NCBI RefSeq assembly: GCF_001425045.1
Contig: NZ_LMDJ01000002.1
Location: 1 to 64,000, forward strand
Direction: 5' to 3'
From: Massilia sp. Root351
GTDB lineage: Bacteria > Pseudomonadota > Gammaproteobacteria > Burkholderiales > Burkholderiaceae_D
DNA length: 64,000 nt
Part shown: in pieces, positions 46,858 to 56,923 of the stretch
Position numbering within the stretch: position 1 is the first letter of the stretch
Layout of the letters: every line of letters begins with the position of its first letter
Made by a program: the position numbers and the translations under genes
Notes under the pieces: model-generated
Told to the model about the DNA's origin: nothing
Databases searched by the model: none
Seen by the model: the letters and a program-made list of their open reading frames with translations, nothing else

Positions 46858-47886
46858 ATGCTATTGCTACGTAAACCCTACCTGCTTTTCCTCGGCGACG
46901 CCACCTCACCCGTCACCGCCAAGACCGCTCTCGGCGTGGCCGAATGGTGCCCGGCCGACGTGGTTGGCGAACTGCGCTTTGCCGGCGCCACCGTCACTAC
47001 CGGCAAGCCCGCGCTGAGCGTGGCGCAGGCCGTCGCCGCCGGAGCCGGTTCGCTGCTGATCGGCATTGCACCCGCAGGCGGCCAGTTGCCGCCGCACTGG
47101 CTGCCGACCCTGATCGAGGCCGCCGCTGCAGGCCTGGACATCGTCAGCGGCCTGCATACGCGCCTCAGCGGCATACCCGAGCTGGTGGCCGCCGCCGCTG
47201 CGGCAGGCGTGCAGCTGCACGATGTGCGCCACGGCGACTGGCCGCGCGTCACCGGCACCGGCCGCAAGCGCCCGGGCCGGCGCCTGCTCACGGTGGGCAC
47301 CGATTGCGCGCTCGGCAAGAAGTACACCGCGCTGGCGCTGGCCCGCTCGCTACAGGCGCGCGGCGTAGCCGCCACCTTCCGCGCCACCGGACAGACCGGC
47401 ATCATGATCTCCGGCGGCGGTGTCGCCATCGATGCGGTGGTGGCCGACTTCATCGCCGGCGTGGCCGAGCAGCTTTCGCCCGACAACCACGCCGGCCACT
47501 GGGACGTGATCGAAGGGCAGGGCTCGCTGTTCCACCCCGCCTATGCGGGCGTCAGCCTGGGCCTGCTGCATGGCTCGCAGCCGGACGCGCTGGTGCTGTG
47601 CCACGATCCCAGCCGCACCCACCTCGACGCGCTGCCCGGCTATCAGACCCCGCGCCTGGAGAACGCCATTGAAATGTATCTGCAGGCCGGCCGGCTGACC
47701 AATCCCGCCGTCCGCTGCATCGGCATCAGCGTCAATTCCTCGTCGCTGGGCGAGGCCGCCTGGCGCGCCTACCGGGACCGCATCGAGGCCGAGCTGGGCC
47801 TGCCCGTGGTCGACCCCATCCGAGGCGGCGTCGAAGCGCTCGCCGCCGCCATCACACATCAACAGGAGACTTGCCATGACAATTGA
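46858..47886 (+). CDS. dgcN: DUF1611 / DgcN-type D-glutamate N-acetyltransferase
   Basis: 342 residues. The N-terminal Rossmann-like domain (LLLRKPYLLFLGD; GVAEWCPADVVGE) and the P-loop-like GTDCALGKKYTALAL near residue 145, GQTGIMISGGGVAID and EGQGSLFHPAYAGVS are typical of DUF1611. In characterised pairs DgcN acetylates D-glutamate and DgcA racemises N-acetyl-D-glutamate, feeding D-Glu into metabolism. The neighbour here is a DgcA-like enolase-superfamily enzyme that overlaps by 11 nt, which supports the assignment. ATG 46858 has GGAACGGA upstream; TTG 46837 is in frame. Confidence 0.85.
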   Translation: MLLLRKPYLLFLGDATSPVTAKTALGVAEWCPADVVGELRFAGATVTTGKPALSVAQAVAAGAGSLLIGIAPAGGQLPPHWLPTLIEAAAAGLDIVSGLHTRLSGIPELVAAAAAAGVQLHDVRHGDWPRVTGTGRKRPGRRLLTVGTDCALGKKYTALALARSLQARGVAATFRATGQTGIMISGGGVAIDAVVADFIAGVAEQLSPDNHAGHWDVIEGQGSLFHPAYAGVSLGLLHGSQPDALVLCHDPSRTHLDALPGYQTPRLENAIEMYLQAGRLTNPAVRCIGISVNSSSLGEAAWRAYRDRIEAELGLPVVDPIRGGVEALAAAITHQQETCHDN

Positions 47887-48862
47887 ATGCACCATCACGC
47901 TGGAAAGCTGGCCCTTGCAGGAACCGTTTGAAATCTCCCGTGAGACGATGACGGCCATCGACGTGCTGGTGGTGAGCCTGCGCGACGCGCATGGCACCGT
48001 CGGCCGGGGCGAGGCCGCCGGAGTGCCCTACGACGGCGAGACGCCGCAGTCGATCGCCGCGCAGATCGGTGCGGTGGCGCCGCTGCTGCGGGCCGACGTG
48101 TCGCATGCGGAGCTGGCGCAATGGCTGCCGGCCGGCGGCGCGCGCAACGCGCTCGACTGCGCGTTGTGGGACCTGCGCGCGCGGCAGGCGGGCCAGCGGG
48201 CCTGGCAGCTGGCCGGACGCGTTCATGCGGCGCCCGTGCTGACCGCCTACACGATTGGACTCGGAACGGAAGCGGATGTGCGCCGCAAGATCCGCGCCGC
48301 GCGCCACTTCCCCTTGCTGAAGCTGAAGGCCGATGCCACCCGCCACATCGACATGGTGCGCTTCGCGCGCGAGGAGCATCCGCACGCCCGGCTGGTGATC
48401 GACGCCAACCAGGCCTGGAACCGCCAGCTGCTGGAGCAGATCCTGCCTGAATTGCAGGCCCGCGGCGTGGAATTGATCGAACAGCCGGTGCCGCGCGGCA
48501 GCGACGCGCAGCTCGATGGACTGCAGTCGCCTATCCCGCTGGCGGCGGACGAGTCCTGCACCGACCGCGGCTCGCTGGACGCCCTGGTCGGCCGCTATCA
48601 GTACGTCAATATCAAGCTCGACAAGTGCGGTGGCCTGACCGAGGCGCTGGCGCTGGCGCGCCGCGCCAGGGAACTGGGCTTCGAGCTCATGGTGGGCAAT
48701 ATGGGGGGCACTTCGCTGGCCATGGCGCCTGCCCACCTGGTGGCACAGGAATGCACCTACGTCGACCTGGATGGACCGCTGCTGCTGCGGGAAGACCGGG
48801 CCGCAGCCATGCGCTACCAGGCTGCGTTGCTGAGCGCTGCGGAGCCGGACCTGTGGGGATGA
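47876..48862 (+). CDS. dgcA: Enolase-superfamily epimerase, DgcA (N-acetyl-D-glutamate racemase) type
   Basis: 328 residues. MR/MLE-type barrel with the catalytic KxK (Lys 149 and 151 in LKLKAD), metal ligands in [14 protein letters not shown] and AADESC, the second Lys in KLDKCGG and a C-terminal substrate motif VDLDGP, as in dipeptide epimerases. Alone it would be called an L-Ala-D/L-Glu epimerase; paired with dgcN it fits N-acetyl-D-glutamate racemase. Both functions fit peptide breakdown. The ATG lies inside the end of dgcN and its stop overlaps kynU by 4 nt. Confidence 0.85.
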   Translation: MTIECTITLESWPLQEPFEISRETMTAIDVLVVSLRDAHGTVGRGEAAGVPYDGETPQSIAAQIGAVAPLLRADVSHAELAQWLPAGGARNALDCALWDLRARQAGQRAWQLAGRVHAAPVLTAYTIGLGTEADVRRKIRAARHFPLLKLKADATRHIDMVRFAREEHPHARLVIDANQAWNRQLLEQILPELQARGVELIEQPVPRGSDAQLDGLQSPIPLAADESCTDRGSLDALVGRYQYVNIKLDKCGGLTEALALARRARELGFELMVGNMGGTSLAMAPAHLVAQECTYVDLDGPLLLREDRAAAMRYQAALLSAAEPDLWG

Positions 48863-50127
48863 CATTTGACAGCGCAGGCATGACCCGCAAGGACTGCATC
48901 GCGCTCGATGCGCAGGATGCGCTGGCCCCCTTGCGCGCGCATTTCGAGCTGCCCGAAGGCGTGATTTACCTCGACGGCAACTCGCTGGGGGCGGCGCCCG
49001 CCGCAGCCATGGCGCGCGCGCGGCAAGTGATCGCCCAGGAATGGGGGCAGGGGCTGATACGCAGCTGGAACACGGCCGGCTGGTTCGCACTGCCGAAGCG
49101 CCTGGGCGACCGGATCGCGCCGCTGATCGGTGCCGCAGGCGGCGAAGTGGCGGTGACCGACACCACCTCCGTCAACTTGTTCAAGGCGCTGGCCGCCGCG
49201 CTGCATTTGCAGGCCCATCACCCGTCGCACGGCGGGCGGCGCGTCATCGTCACTGAACGCGGCAACTTCCCGACCGACATCTATATCGCCCAGGGCCTGT
49301 CGTCCTGGCTGGCGCGCGGCTACACGGTGAGGCTGGTCGATTCGGCCGCCGAGCTGCCAGCCGCAATCGATGCCGACACGGCGGTGGTGATGCTGACCCA
49401 CGTGAACTACCGCACCGGCTACCAGCACGACATGGCCGCCGTCAGTGCGCAGGCCCATGCGCGGGGCGCGCTGATCATCTGGGATCTGGCGCATTCGGCC
49501 GGCGCCGTGCCGCTGGCGGTGGCGGCGGACGGCGCCGATTTCGCGGTCGGCTGCGGCTACAAGTACCTCAACGGCGGTCCGGGTGCGCCGGCATTCATCT
49601 GGGTGCCCCGGCGCCACCAGGCCGGTTTCATGCAGCCGCTGTCGGGCTGGTGGGGACACGCCGCGCCGTTCGACATGGCGCCAGATTTTGCGCCCGCCGC
49701 AGGCATCGGCCGCGCGCTGTGCGGCACGCAGCCCATGGTGTCGCTGGCGCTGGTCGAGTGCGGGCTGGACGTGTTCGCGCTCACCACCATGGAGGCGCTG
49801 CGCGCCAAGTCGCTGGCGCTGACGGATCTGTTCATCGGCCTGGTGGAAACGCGCTGCGCCGGCCGCGGGCTGGAGCTGGTCACGCCGCGCGAGCATGCGC
49901 GACGCGGCAGCCATGTCAGTTTCACGCACCCGCACGGCTACGCGGTGATGGCCGCGTTGATTGCGTGCGGCGTGATCGGCGACTACCGGGAGCCCGCCAT
50001 CATGCGCTTCGGCTTTGCGCCCTTGTACACCGGCTTTGCCGATGTGTGGGACGCGGTGGAGATCCTGCGCCAGATCCTGGCGCGGCAGGACTACGATGTC
50101 GCGGCCGAACGCGGAGCGGTGACATGA
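48859..50127 (+). CDS. kynU: Kynureninase
   Basis: 422 residues. PLP fold-type I enzyme with YLDGNSLG near the N-terminus, the phosphate-binding [22 protein letters not shown] and the PLP lysine in [12 protein letters not shown] (Lys 235), all kynureninase landmarks. It splits kynurenine into anthranilate and alanine. Its ATG overlaps the dgcA stop (ATGA) and its own TGA overlaps the next ATG. ATG 48880 is a second in-frame choice. The coupling ties tryptophan breakdown to D-Glu/peptide use. Confidence 0.93.
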   Translation: MTFDSAGMTRKDCIALDAQDALAPLRAHFELPEGVIYLDGNSLGAAPAAAMARARQVIAQEWGQGLIRSWNTAGWFALPKRLGDRIAPLIGAAGGEVAVTDTTSVNLFKALAAALHLQAHHPSHGGRRVIVTERGNFPTDIYIAQGLSSWLARGYTVRLVDSAAELPAAIDADTAVVMLTHVNYRTGYQHDMAAVSAQAHARGALIIWDLAHSAGAVPLAVAADGADFAVGCGYKYLNGGPGAPAFIWVPRRHQAGFMQPLSGWWGHAAPFDMAPDFAPAAGIGRALCGTQPMVSLALVECGLDVFALTTMEALRAKSLALTDLFIGLVETRCAGRGLELVTPREHARRGSHVSFTHPHGYAVMAALIACGVIGDYREPAIMRFGFAPLYTGFADVWDAVEILRQILARQDYDVAAERGAVT

Positions 50128-50963
50128 CGGCGCGGAGCGACAATGAGCAGTGGCACGGGGCGCGCATGGATTTCAGCAAGTCGATGAGCTACGGCGACTA
50201 CCTCGCGCTGGACAGCATCCTCACGGCGCAGCACCCGCTGTCGCCCGCGCACGACGAGATGCTCTTCATCGTCCAGCACCAGGCCAGCGAACTTTGGATG
50301 AAGCTGATGCTGCATGAACTGCACGCCGTCCGTGCCTCGGTGCGGCAGGGCGCAGTGGCGCCCGCTTGCAAGATGCTGGCGCGGGTGGCGCGCATCATGG
50401 ACCAGCTGGTGCACGCCTGGGACGTGCTGGCCACCATGACGCCGCCGGAGTACACGGCGCTGCGCCCTTATCTCGGCGCGTCGTCGGGCTTCCAGTCGTT
50501 CCAGTACCGCGAGATCGAGTTCATCCTCGGGAACAAGAATGCAGCCATGCTGGCGGTGCATGCCAGCGTGCCGGACCGCCACGCGCGGCTGGAGGAAGAG
50601 CTGAACGCCCCCTCGCTGTACGACGAAGCGGTTCATCTGCTGGCGCGCAGCGGCTTTTCCATTGCACCGCAGCGGCTGGATGGCCGCTGGTCCCGGCCCA
50701 CCGAGGCAGACAGCTCGGTGCAAGCGGCGTGGCTGGAGGTATACCGCGAGCCGTCGCGGCACTGGGCACTGTACGAGTTGGCTGAAAAGCTGGTCGACCT
50801 CGAGACCGCGTTCCGGCTCTGGCGCTTCCGCCACGTGAACACGGTGGAACGCATTATCGGTTTCAAGGCCGGCACCGGCGGTACGGCGGGCGCCAGCTAC
50901 CTGCGCAAGATGCTGGACACGGTGCTGTTCCCGGAACTGTTCGCGCTGCGCACCCAACTATGA
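50124..50963 (+). CDS. kynA: Tryptophan 2,3-dioxygenase
   Basis: 279 residues, normal length. [13 protein letters not shown] holds the substrate-base His, [12 protein letters not shown] the conserved Arg, and [20 protein letters not shown] the haem-ligand His (237) and C-terminal substrate loop. It opens tryptophan to N-formylkynurenine. It overlaps kynU by 4 nt and pepA by 4 nt. No kynurenine formamidase (KynB) was recognised in the window, so the intermediate step must come from elsewhere or from an enzyme of another fold in this run. Confidence 0.95.
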   Translation: MTARSDNEQWHGARMDFSKSMSYGDYLALDSILTAQHPLSPAHDEMLFIVQHQASELWMKLMLHELHAVRASVRQGAVAPACKMLARVARIMDQLVHAWDVLATMTPPEYTALRPYLGASSGFQSFQYREIEFILGNKNAAMLAVHASVPDRHARLEEELNAPSLYDEAVHLLARSGFSIAPQRLDGRWSRPTEADSSVQAAWLEVYREPSRHWALYELAEKLVDLETAFRLWRFRHVNTVERIIGFKAGTGGTAGASYLRKMLDTVLFPELFALRTQL

Positions 50964-52456
50964 AAATGAAGACGAAAGAAGGCATGGAATTCAGAATCAA
51001 GGAGCAGGACACGCGCAGCGGCTGCATCGCGGTGGGCGTCTTCGAGCAGGGCCGCCTGTCGGCGCAAGCGAAGCAGCTGGACGGCGAGGGCGCTATCACG
51101 CAAGCGATGCGCTCGGGCGACATCAGCGGCAAGCCCGGGTCCACGCTGCTGCTGCGTGGCGTGGGCGGCGTGGCGCGCGTGCTGCTGGTCGGATTGGGCG
51201 CGCAGGGCGCGTTAACGGAAGGCGCTTTCGGCGCGGCGGTGCGGGCCATGCTGGCGGCGTTCGCGCCGCTGGGGGCGGCGCAGGCAACGGTTGCGCTGCC
51301 GCTCGATGAGGTGGCGGGGCGCGGCCTGGCGTGGGCCATCGGCTGCGTGGTGGCTGCCGCGCGCGACAGCGTGTTCCGCCGCGATGGGCTAAAGAGCCGC
51401 AAGCAAGCCACGTCCGCCGGGGTGAAGCGCATCGTGCTGGCCGCGCGGCCGGATGCCGAGGCCAAGGCCGCGCTGGCCGGGGCGCTGGCCACCGCCAACG
51501 GCGTCGATCTGTGCAAGGAACTGGGCAACCTGCCAGCTAACATCTGCACGCCAGCCTACCTGGCCGAAGCAGCCCGCAAGCTGGGCCGCGAGTGGGGCAC
51601 CGGCGTGCAGGTGCTCGACCGCAAGCAGATCGAACAGCTGGACATGCGCTGCCTGCTGGCGGTGGCCGACGGCAGCGACGTGCCGCCGCGCTTCATTATC
51701 CTGAAGCACATGGGCGGCAAGCCCCGGCAGGCGCCGGTGGTCCTGGTGGGCAAGGGCATCACCTTCGACTCGGGCGGCATTTCGATCAAGCCCGGCGCCG
51801 GCATGGAGGAGATGAAGTACGACATGTGCGGCGGCGCCGCAGTGCTGGGCGCCTTTCGCGCCATCGCAGAAATGGGCCTGCCCTTGAACGTGATCGGCCT
51901 GGTGGCGGCGTGCGAGAACATGCCTTCCGGGCGTGCCGTCAAACCCGGCGACATCGTCGCCTCGATGAGCGGCCTGACCGTGGAAGTGCAGAACACCGAC
52001 GCGGAAGGGCGCATGGTGCTGTGCGACGCGCTTGCCTACGCGGAGCGCTTCAAGCCTGCCGCCGTGGTCGATATCGCCACGCTGACGGGCGCTTGCGTGT
52101 CGGCGCTGGGCCACCACCATTCCGGCCTGTTCACCCGGCACGACGCGGCGCACGACGCGCTGGCCGGCGAGCTGCTGTCGGCCGGGCGCGCCAGCGGCGA
52201 CCTGGCCTGGCGCATGCCGCTGGGCGAGGCCTACCAGGAGCAGATCAAGTCCGAGTACGCCGACCTGGCCAACCTCGGCAGCCCCGGCGCGGGCAGCATC
52301 ACGGCGGCCTGCTTCCTGGAGAATTTCACGCGCGCCTATAGCTGGGCGCATCTCGATATCGCCGGAAGCGCCTGGGGCGGGAGCGGGACCAAAGGCGCCA
52401 GCGGCCGCCCGGTGCCGTTGCTGGTGGCCTTCCTGCTGGCGCGTGCGCGCGGCTGA
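50960..52456 (+). CDS. pepA: Leucyl aminopeptidase, M17 (PepA)
   Basis: 498 residues. The C-terminal catalytic domain has [10 protein letters not shown] with the metal-ligand Lys/Asp, [12 protein letters not shown], and the M17 signature NTDAEGRM near residue 345, then [10 protein letters not shown]. It removes N-terminal residues from peptides in the cytosol and needs two divalent ions. A separate housekeeping pepA probably exists elsewhere (inference). Its ATG overlaps the kynA stop by 4 nt and it is the last gene of the run; a long hairpin follows 19 nt after its stop. Confidence 0.93.
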   Translation: MKMKTKEGMEFRIKEQDTRSGCIAVGVFEQGRLSAQAKQLDGEGAITQAMRSGDISGKPGSTLLLRGVGGVARVLLVGLGAQGALTEGAFGAAVRAMLAAFAPLGAAQATVALPLDEVAGRGLAWAIGCVVAAARDSVFRRDGLKSRKQATSAGVKRIVLAARPDAEAKAALAGALATANGVDLCKELGNLPANICTPAYLAEAARKLGREWGTGVQVLDRKQIEQLDMRCLLAVADGSDVPPRFIILKHMGGKPRQAPVVLVGKGITFDSGGISIKPGAGMEEMKYDMCGGAAVLGAFRAIAEMGLPLNVIGLVAACENMPSGRAVKPGDIVASMSGLTVEVQNTDAEGRMVLCDALAYAERFKPAAVVDIATLTGACVSALGHHHSGLFTRHDAAHDALAGELLSAGRASGDLAWRMPLGEAYQEQIKSEYADLANLGSPGAGSITAACFLENFTRAYSWAHLDIAGSAWGGSGTKGASGRPVPLLVAFLLARARG

Positions 52457-52475
52457 AGGGCGGGCCAACAGGCGG

Positions 52476-52501
52476 CCTTGATATCCGTTTGGATATCAAG
52501 G
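52476..52501. repeat. Perfect 11-bp inverted repeat after the peptide operon
   Basis: CCTTGATATCC and GGATATCAAGG pair exactly around a GTTT loop, and one mismatch away the pairing continues by four more bases on each side. It probably ends the operon transcript although no T-run follows; it could also be a regulatory site for the arabinanase gene downstream. Confidence 0.55.
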
Positions 52502-52598
52502 CGGCTGAAAACGTCATTGGACGCGAATTTTTGTCTGCGATATCGTGCAATCGGCCGAACACGGCTTAAAAAAACGATAAAAATATCGGAGACAAAAA

Positions 52599-54947
52599 TT
52601 GACCAAGACCTTATCGCTATGGGGCGCGTGCGCCCTGATGGCCACTTCCTTGCTGTCCACCCACGCGACCAACGCCGCCGCGCAGGCAGCGCCCCCGCCC
52701 GTCACGTTCCAGAACGCCGCCGTCCATGATCCTTCGGTGATCAAGTCCGGCGGCACCTACTATGTGTTCGGCTCCCACCTGGCGTCGGCCAAATCCACCG
52801 ATCTGATGCGTTGGCAGCAGATCACCGATTCGGTCAGCGCCACCAACAAGCTGTTCCTGAACGGCGCCAGCAACGTGTACACCGAACTGGCCGAGACATT
52901 CAGCTGGGCGCAGACCAGCACGCTGTGGGCGCCGGACGTTATCCGCCTGGCCGACGGCAAGTACTACATGTACTACAACGCCTGCAAAGGCGATTCCCCG
53001 CGCTCGGCCCTGGGCATTGCCGTCGCGGACAATATCGAAGGTCCGTACGTGAACAAGGGCGTGATCCTGAAGTCCGGCATGTGGGGCCAGGCCAGCCATG
53101 ACGGCACCATTTACGACGCGCTGAAGCACCCCAACACGGTCGATCCGAACGTGTTCTTCGATAACGGCGGCCGGCTCTGGATGACCTATGGTTCCTACTC
53201 CGGCGGCATCTTCATCATGCAGATGAATCCAGCCAACGGCATGCCGCTGCCGAACCAGGGCTACGGCAAGCGCCTGATAGGCGGCAACCACGCCCGCATC
53301 GAAGGCGCGTACGTGATGTACAGCCCCGCCACGCAGTACTACTACCTGTTCACTTCATTCGGCGGACTGGATGCCGGCGGCGGCTACAATATGCGCGTGG
53401 CGCGCTCCGCCTCGCCGGACGGCCCGTACGTCGACGCCCAGGGCGTCAGCATGGCCAGCGTCAAGTCCGATCCCGCCAGGCCGTTGTTCGACGACGCCTC
53501 GATTGCTCCCTACGGCGTGAAAATCATGGGCAACTTCCTGTTCGAGCGCAGGATAGGCGACGCCGGCACAGGCATCGGCACCGGCTATGTCTCGGCCGGC
53601 CACAATTCGGCTTATTACGACGCGGCCACCGGCAAGCATTTCCTGATCTTCCACAGCCGCTTCCCCGAACGCGGCGAACAGCACGAGATCCGCGTGCACC
53701 AGATGTTCATGAACGCCGATGGCTGGCCGGTGGTGGCGCCGTACCGCAACACCAACGAAACCCTCACGGCGGTGCGCCGCGAATTCGTGCTTGGCGACTA
53801 TATGTTCGTCAATCACGCCAAGGACATTTCCGCCACCATCAAGAAGTCGCGGCTGATCACCCTGAATACGAACGGCACCGTCAGCGGCGCCGCTTCCGGC
53901 ACCTGGACCCTGACGGGCACCAACCGCATCGAGATCAACCTGCCGGGCTCGTCGCCGTTCAAAGGCGTGTTCCTCAGCCAGTGGGACGAAACCTCGAAGA
54001 GCTATGTGATGACGTTCTCCGCCACCTCGCGCGAAGGCGTTTCCATCATGGGCAGCCGCCTGATTCCCCGCACCGATGCGCAGGTGACCGCGGCCGTCTA
54101 CAACGAACTTAGTCTCGGCAACACCAGCGCGGTAACCGGCAACCTGACCCTGCCGACGCTTGCCGCGCGCGACGCGGTTATCCGCTGGACATCGTCGAAT
54201 CCGGCCGTATTGAGCAATACGGGCGTGGTCACCAGCCCGGCCAGCGACGTCACGCTCACGCTGACGGCCACCATCACCAAGGGCACCTCGACTGTCGTCA
54301 AGACCTTCACTGTCACGGTCCGCAAGATCGGCGGCATGCTGGCCCACTATGCTTTCGACGGCAGCCTTGCCGATTCGACCGGCACGTTCGGCGCCGGCAG
54401 TGTCATCGGCAGCAAGATCGACGCCGCAGGCGGCAGCATGGCTTACGAGGCCGGCATGAAGGGCAGCGCGGCCGTCTTCAACGGCGCCAGCGGCGTGCGC
54501 CTGCCCAATGGCCTGATCTCGACCAACAGCTACACGGTGGCCATGTGGCTCAAGCCGGCGCAGTTGACCGCCTTCACCACCACCTTCTTCGGCGCCCGCA
54601 ACGGCGATTCGTGGATCAGCCTCTTGCCTAGGGGGCATGACGGTGTCGGCGGCGCGACCATGCTGTGGTCCGGCACGGCGTGGTACGACGCCGGCCTGGG
54701 CATGACTATCCCAACGGGGCAGTGGTCGCATGTGGCGCTCACCGTCAACAACGGCGCCGTCAGCGTGTACGTCAATGGCGCCAAGCGTTTCGGCGGCGTG
54801 AATTTCCCGAACGTGTTCACCACCACCAGCGGCGTATTCGCGCTGGGCGTGAACTGGTGGGACGTGCCGTACAAAGGCGCGATGGACGATCTGCGCATCT
54901 ACGGCTCGGCATTGACCGACGCCGAAATTTCCAGCCTCGCGCGCTGA
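52599..54947 (+). CDS. GH43 arabinanase-type enzyme with Ig-like and LamG domains, secreted
   Basis: 782 residues from a TTG start with GGAGAC 5 nt upstream. Signal peptide (cut near NAAAQ). The five-blade GH43 domain (about 36-330) has the base Asp in VHDPSVI (about 43), VDPNVFFD (about 182) and the acid Glu in RIEGAYV (about 235), close to arabinan endo-1,5-alpha-L-arabinosidases of the two-domain type; a beta C-domain follows (about 370-485). Next comes an Ig-like domain (about 488-575, RWTSSNPAVLSNTGVVT) and a LamG/concanavalin-like domain (about 580-782). The extra domains suggest binding to cell-wall arabinan. The gene opens the second polysaccharide block. Confidence 0.87.
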   Translation: MTKTLSLWGACALMATSLLSTHATNAAAQAAPPPVTFQNAAVHDPSVIKSGGTYYVFGSHLASAKSTDLMRWQQITDSVSATNKLFLNGASNVYTELAETFSWAQTSTLWAPDVIRLADGKYYMYYNACKGDSPRSALGIAVADNIEGPYVNKGVILKSGMWGQASHDGTIYDALKHPNTVDPNVFFDNGGRLWMTYGSYSGGIFIMQMNPANGMPLPNQGYGKRLIGGNHARIEGAYVMYSPATQYYYLFTSFGGLDAGGGYNMRVARSASPDGPYVDAQGVSMASVKSDPARPLFDDASIAPYGVKIMGNFLFERRIGDAGTGIGTGYVSAGHNSAYYDAATGKHFLIFHSRFPERGEQHEIRVHQMFMNADGWPVVAPYRNTNETLTAVRREFVLGDYMFVNHAKDISATIKKSRLITLNTNGTVSGAASGTWTLTGTNRIEINLPGSSPFKGVFLSQWDETSKSYVMTFSATSREGVSIMGSRLIPRTDAQVTAAVYNELSLGNTSAVTGNLTLPTLAARDAVIRWTSSNPAVLSNTGVVTSPASDVTLTLTATITKGTSTVVKTFTVTVRKIGGMLAHYAFDGSLADSTGTFGAGSVIGSKIDAAGGSMAYEAGMKGSAAVFNGASGVRLPNGLISTNSYTVAMWLKPAQLTAFTTTFFGARNGDSWISLLPRGHDGVGGATMLWSGTAWYDAGLGMTIPTGQWSHVALTVNNGAVSVYVNGAKRFGGVNFPNVFTTTSGVFALGVNWWDVPYKGAMDDLRIYGSALTDAEISSLAR

Positions 54948-54963
54948 ACCAGGGAGAAACAAC

Positions 54964-55536
54964 ATGACTGACATGCTGAAAAAGATGCTGCTGTCCTTGC
55001 TGTTCGGAACAACGTGTGCCACGGCTTCCGCCGGCGTAATCAGCTTCGACGATCTGTCCGGCGACTTCACGGAAGCGATTGCAGCCGGCTACCAGGGCCT
55101 GGTCTGGGAGAACATGGGCGCGATCCGTTCGGATGCGTTTCCCGGCAGCGGCTACGAAGCGGGTACGGTTTCGCAGGCCAACGCGGCCTACAACCGCGAT
55201 GGCGGCACGGTGGCGATTTCGAAGGCGGGGGCGGGCACGTTCGACTTCGCCGGCGCCTTCTTCACGTCCGCCTGGTTCGAGCAGGAACTCGCATTCGAGG
55301 GCTACCTGAATGGCCAGCTGCTGCACGCGACGGCAACGTCCTTCGTCATCGACACTGTCACGCCCTTGTGGGTGCAGCTGAACTGGGGCGGGATCGATAC
55401 GCTGGTCATCTACAACAGCAGCGGCACCCAGTGGGCCATGGACGACATGGCCGTGCCCGAGCCGCCGTCGCTGGCGCTGTTCGGCGCGGCCGCGATGGGG
55501 CTGGTGCTGGCGCGCCGCCGCTCCCGCCGTCAGTAG
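54964..55536 (+). CDS. PEP-CTERM sorting-domain protein
   Basis: 190 residues. Signal peptide at the N-terminus (MLLSLLFGTTCATASAG), a beta-rich middle without recognised family, and a C-terminal PEP-CTERM signal: VPEPPSLAL, a hydrophobic stretch and an Arg-rich tail (LARRRSRRQ). The signal is processed by an exosortase (EpsH/XrtA type), usually for proteins tied to exopolysaccharide. No exosortase gene is in the window. AGGGAG lies 7 nt before the ATG, 16 nt after the GH43 gene, so the two probably share a transcript. Confidence 0.85.
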   Translation: MTDMLKKMLLSLLFGTTCATASAGVISFDDLSGDFTEAIAAGYQGLVWENMGAIRSDAFPGSGYEAGTVSQANAAYNRDGGTVAISKAGAGTFDFAGAFFTSAWFEQELAFEGYLNGQLLHATATSFVIDTVTPLWVQLNWGGIDTLVIYNSSGTQWAMDDMAVPEPPSLALFGAAAMGLVLARRRSRRQ

Positions 55537-55547
55537 AGCGCTTTGTA

Positions 55548-55585
55548 TCCCAGTGTGTCCGGCCCGCGCCTGGATACGCTGGGAG
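55548..55585 (+). terminator. Imperfect hairpin after the PEP-CTERM gene
   Basis: The segment from ATCCCAG to CTGGGA forms a long imperfect stem (CCCAG paired with CTGGG, then mismatched pairs and TCC with GGA). A few Ts follow (GTGTTTTG). Weak candidate terminator. Confidence 0.35.
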
Positions 55586-55672
55586 CGTGTTTTGACATGC
55601 GCTGGACATCTGCACGATACAGCTGCAAGGTGTAATGTCTGCATCGACAATCACTTCAGACGAGGCAGACAG

Positions 55673-56752
55673 ATGAAACGCATTTCTTTGGCGCTGGCCG
55701 GCAGCTTGGCCGGCATCGTGATGGCAGCAGCGGTGGGCGGCGCCTCGGCCGCACCGGCCGCAGCTTCCGCTCCATTCCGCAGCAACCTGCCGGTGGAAGG
55801 CACGGCGCCCGGCTTCGACGGCGCGGTCACCTGGCTCAATTCGGCTCCGCTTACTTCCAGGCAGCTGCGCGGCAAAGTGGTGCTGGTCGATTTCTGGACC
55901 TACTCCTGCATTAACTGCATCCGTACCGTGCCCTACGTGCGCGCCTGGGCCAGCAAATACCGCGAGCACGGGCTGGCGGTGGTGGGCGTGCACACGCCGG
56001 AATTCAAGTTCGAGCAGGACCTGACCAATGTGAACGCCGCCGTGGGCCGCTTCCAGATCGATTTCCCGATCGCCGTGGACAGCAACCAGGCCATCTGGCA
56101 GGCATGGGGCAATCGCTACTGGCCGGCCTATTACCTGGTCGACGCCAGCGGCAAGATCCGCTACAAGCAGTTCGGCGAAGGCGATTTCGACAAAATGGAA
56201 CGCGCCATCCAGTCGCTGCTGGCCGAAGCACGCGGCAGCGCGGTCGATATGGGCCTGGTGAATCCCCCCGCCACTGCCGAGCAGGCGGCGCCCGATCTCG
56301 GCAACATCCGTTCCGGCGAAGCCTATATCGGCTACCGTCAGGCGGCCAATTTCAGTTCGCCCGAACGCCTGCGGGAGGACCGTCCGCAGCAGTACACCGT
56401 GGGCGCGCTGCGCCTGAATGAATGGGGCTTGTCCGGGCAGTGGACGGTGGGCGCCGAGAGCGCGATGGCCGGCCAGCCGGATGCGGGCGTGGCGCACCGC
56501 TTCAGCGCGCGCGACCTGCACCTGGTGCTCGGGCCAGGCAAGGCCGGCGGCAGCGTGCGCATCAAGGTGACGCTGGACGGCCAGCCGCCGGGTGCGGACC
56601 ACGGCGCCGATATCGACGCGGAAGGCAACGGCGTGATCAATGCCACCCGCCTGTACCAGCTGGTGCGCCAGTCCGGCAAGGTGCGCCAGCGCCGCTTCGA
56701 GATCCGCTTCCTCGACAAGGGCGCCGAAGCTTACGCCTTCACCTTCGGCTAA
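55673..56752 (+). CDS. Secreted TlpA/DipZ-like thioredoxin-domain protein
   Basis: 359 residues with a signal peptide (cut near ASAA). The thioredoxin fold (about 40-185) carries the redox pair in SCINCIRT (Cys 79 and 82), like the C-terminal domain of DipZ, and the GVHTPEFKFE stretch of that group. A C-terminal beta domain (about 230-358, with VRIKVTLDGQPPG) resembles the carbohydrate-binding-like module often attached to DipZ. It probably reduces or reshuffles disulfides in the periplasm. GAGGCAGA precedes the ATG. No partner membrane reductase is adjacent. Confidence 0.85.
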   Translation: MKRISLALAGSLAGIVMAAAVGGASAAPAAASAPFRSNLPVEGTAPGFDGAVTWLNSAPLTSRQLRGKVVLVDFWTYSCINCIRTVPYVRAWASKYREHGLAVVGVHTPEFKFEQDLTNVNAAVGRFQIDFPIAVDSNQAIWQAWGNRYWPAYYLVDASGKIRYKQFGEGDFDKMERAIQSLLAEARGSAVDMGLVNPPATAEQAAPDLGNIRSGEAYIGYRQAANFSSPERLREDRPQQYTVGALRLNEWGLSGQWTVGAESAMAGQPDAGVAHRFSARDLHLVLGPGKAGGSVRIKVTLDGQPPGADHGADIDAEGNGVINATRLYQLVRQSGKVRQRRFEIRFLDKGAEAYAFTFG

Positions 56753-56923
56753 GCAGCTTTAATTCGACACGCGCCCAGATCGGCGGTTTACCGGCTGCCA
56801 TGGTGAAATTGCTCAAAGGCGGGAACGAAACCGTGGTGTGGAATTTTATTCCTCCGCTTGGGCGATTTTGTAATTGCGCCGCAAGCTGGCCGCCGGCACA
56901 ATCGGGTTCACTTTTTCTCACGA

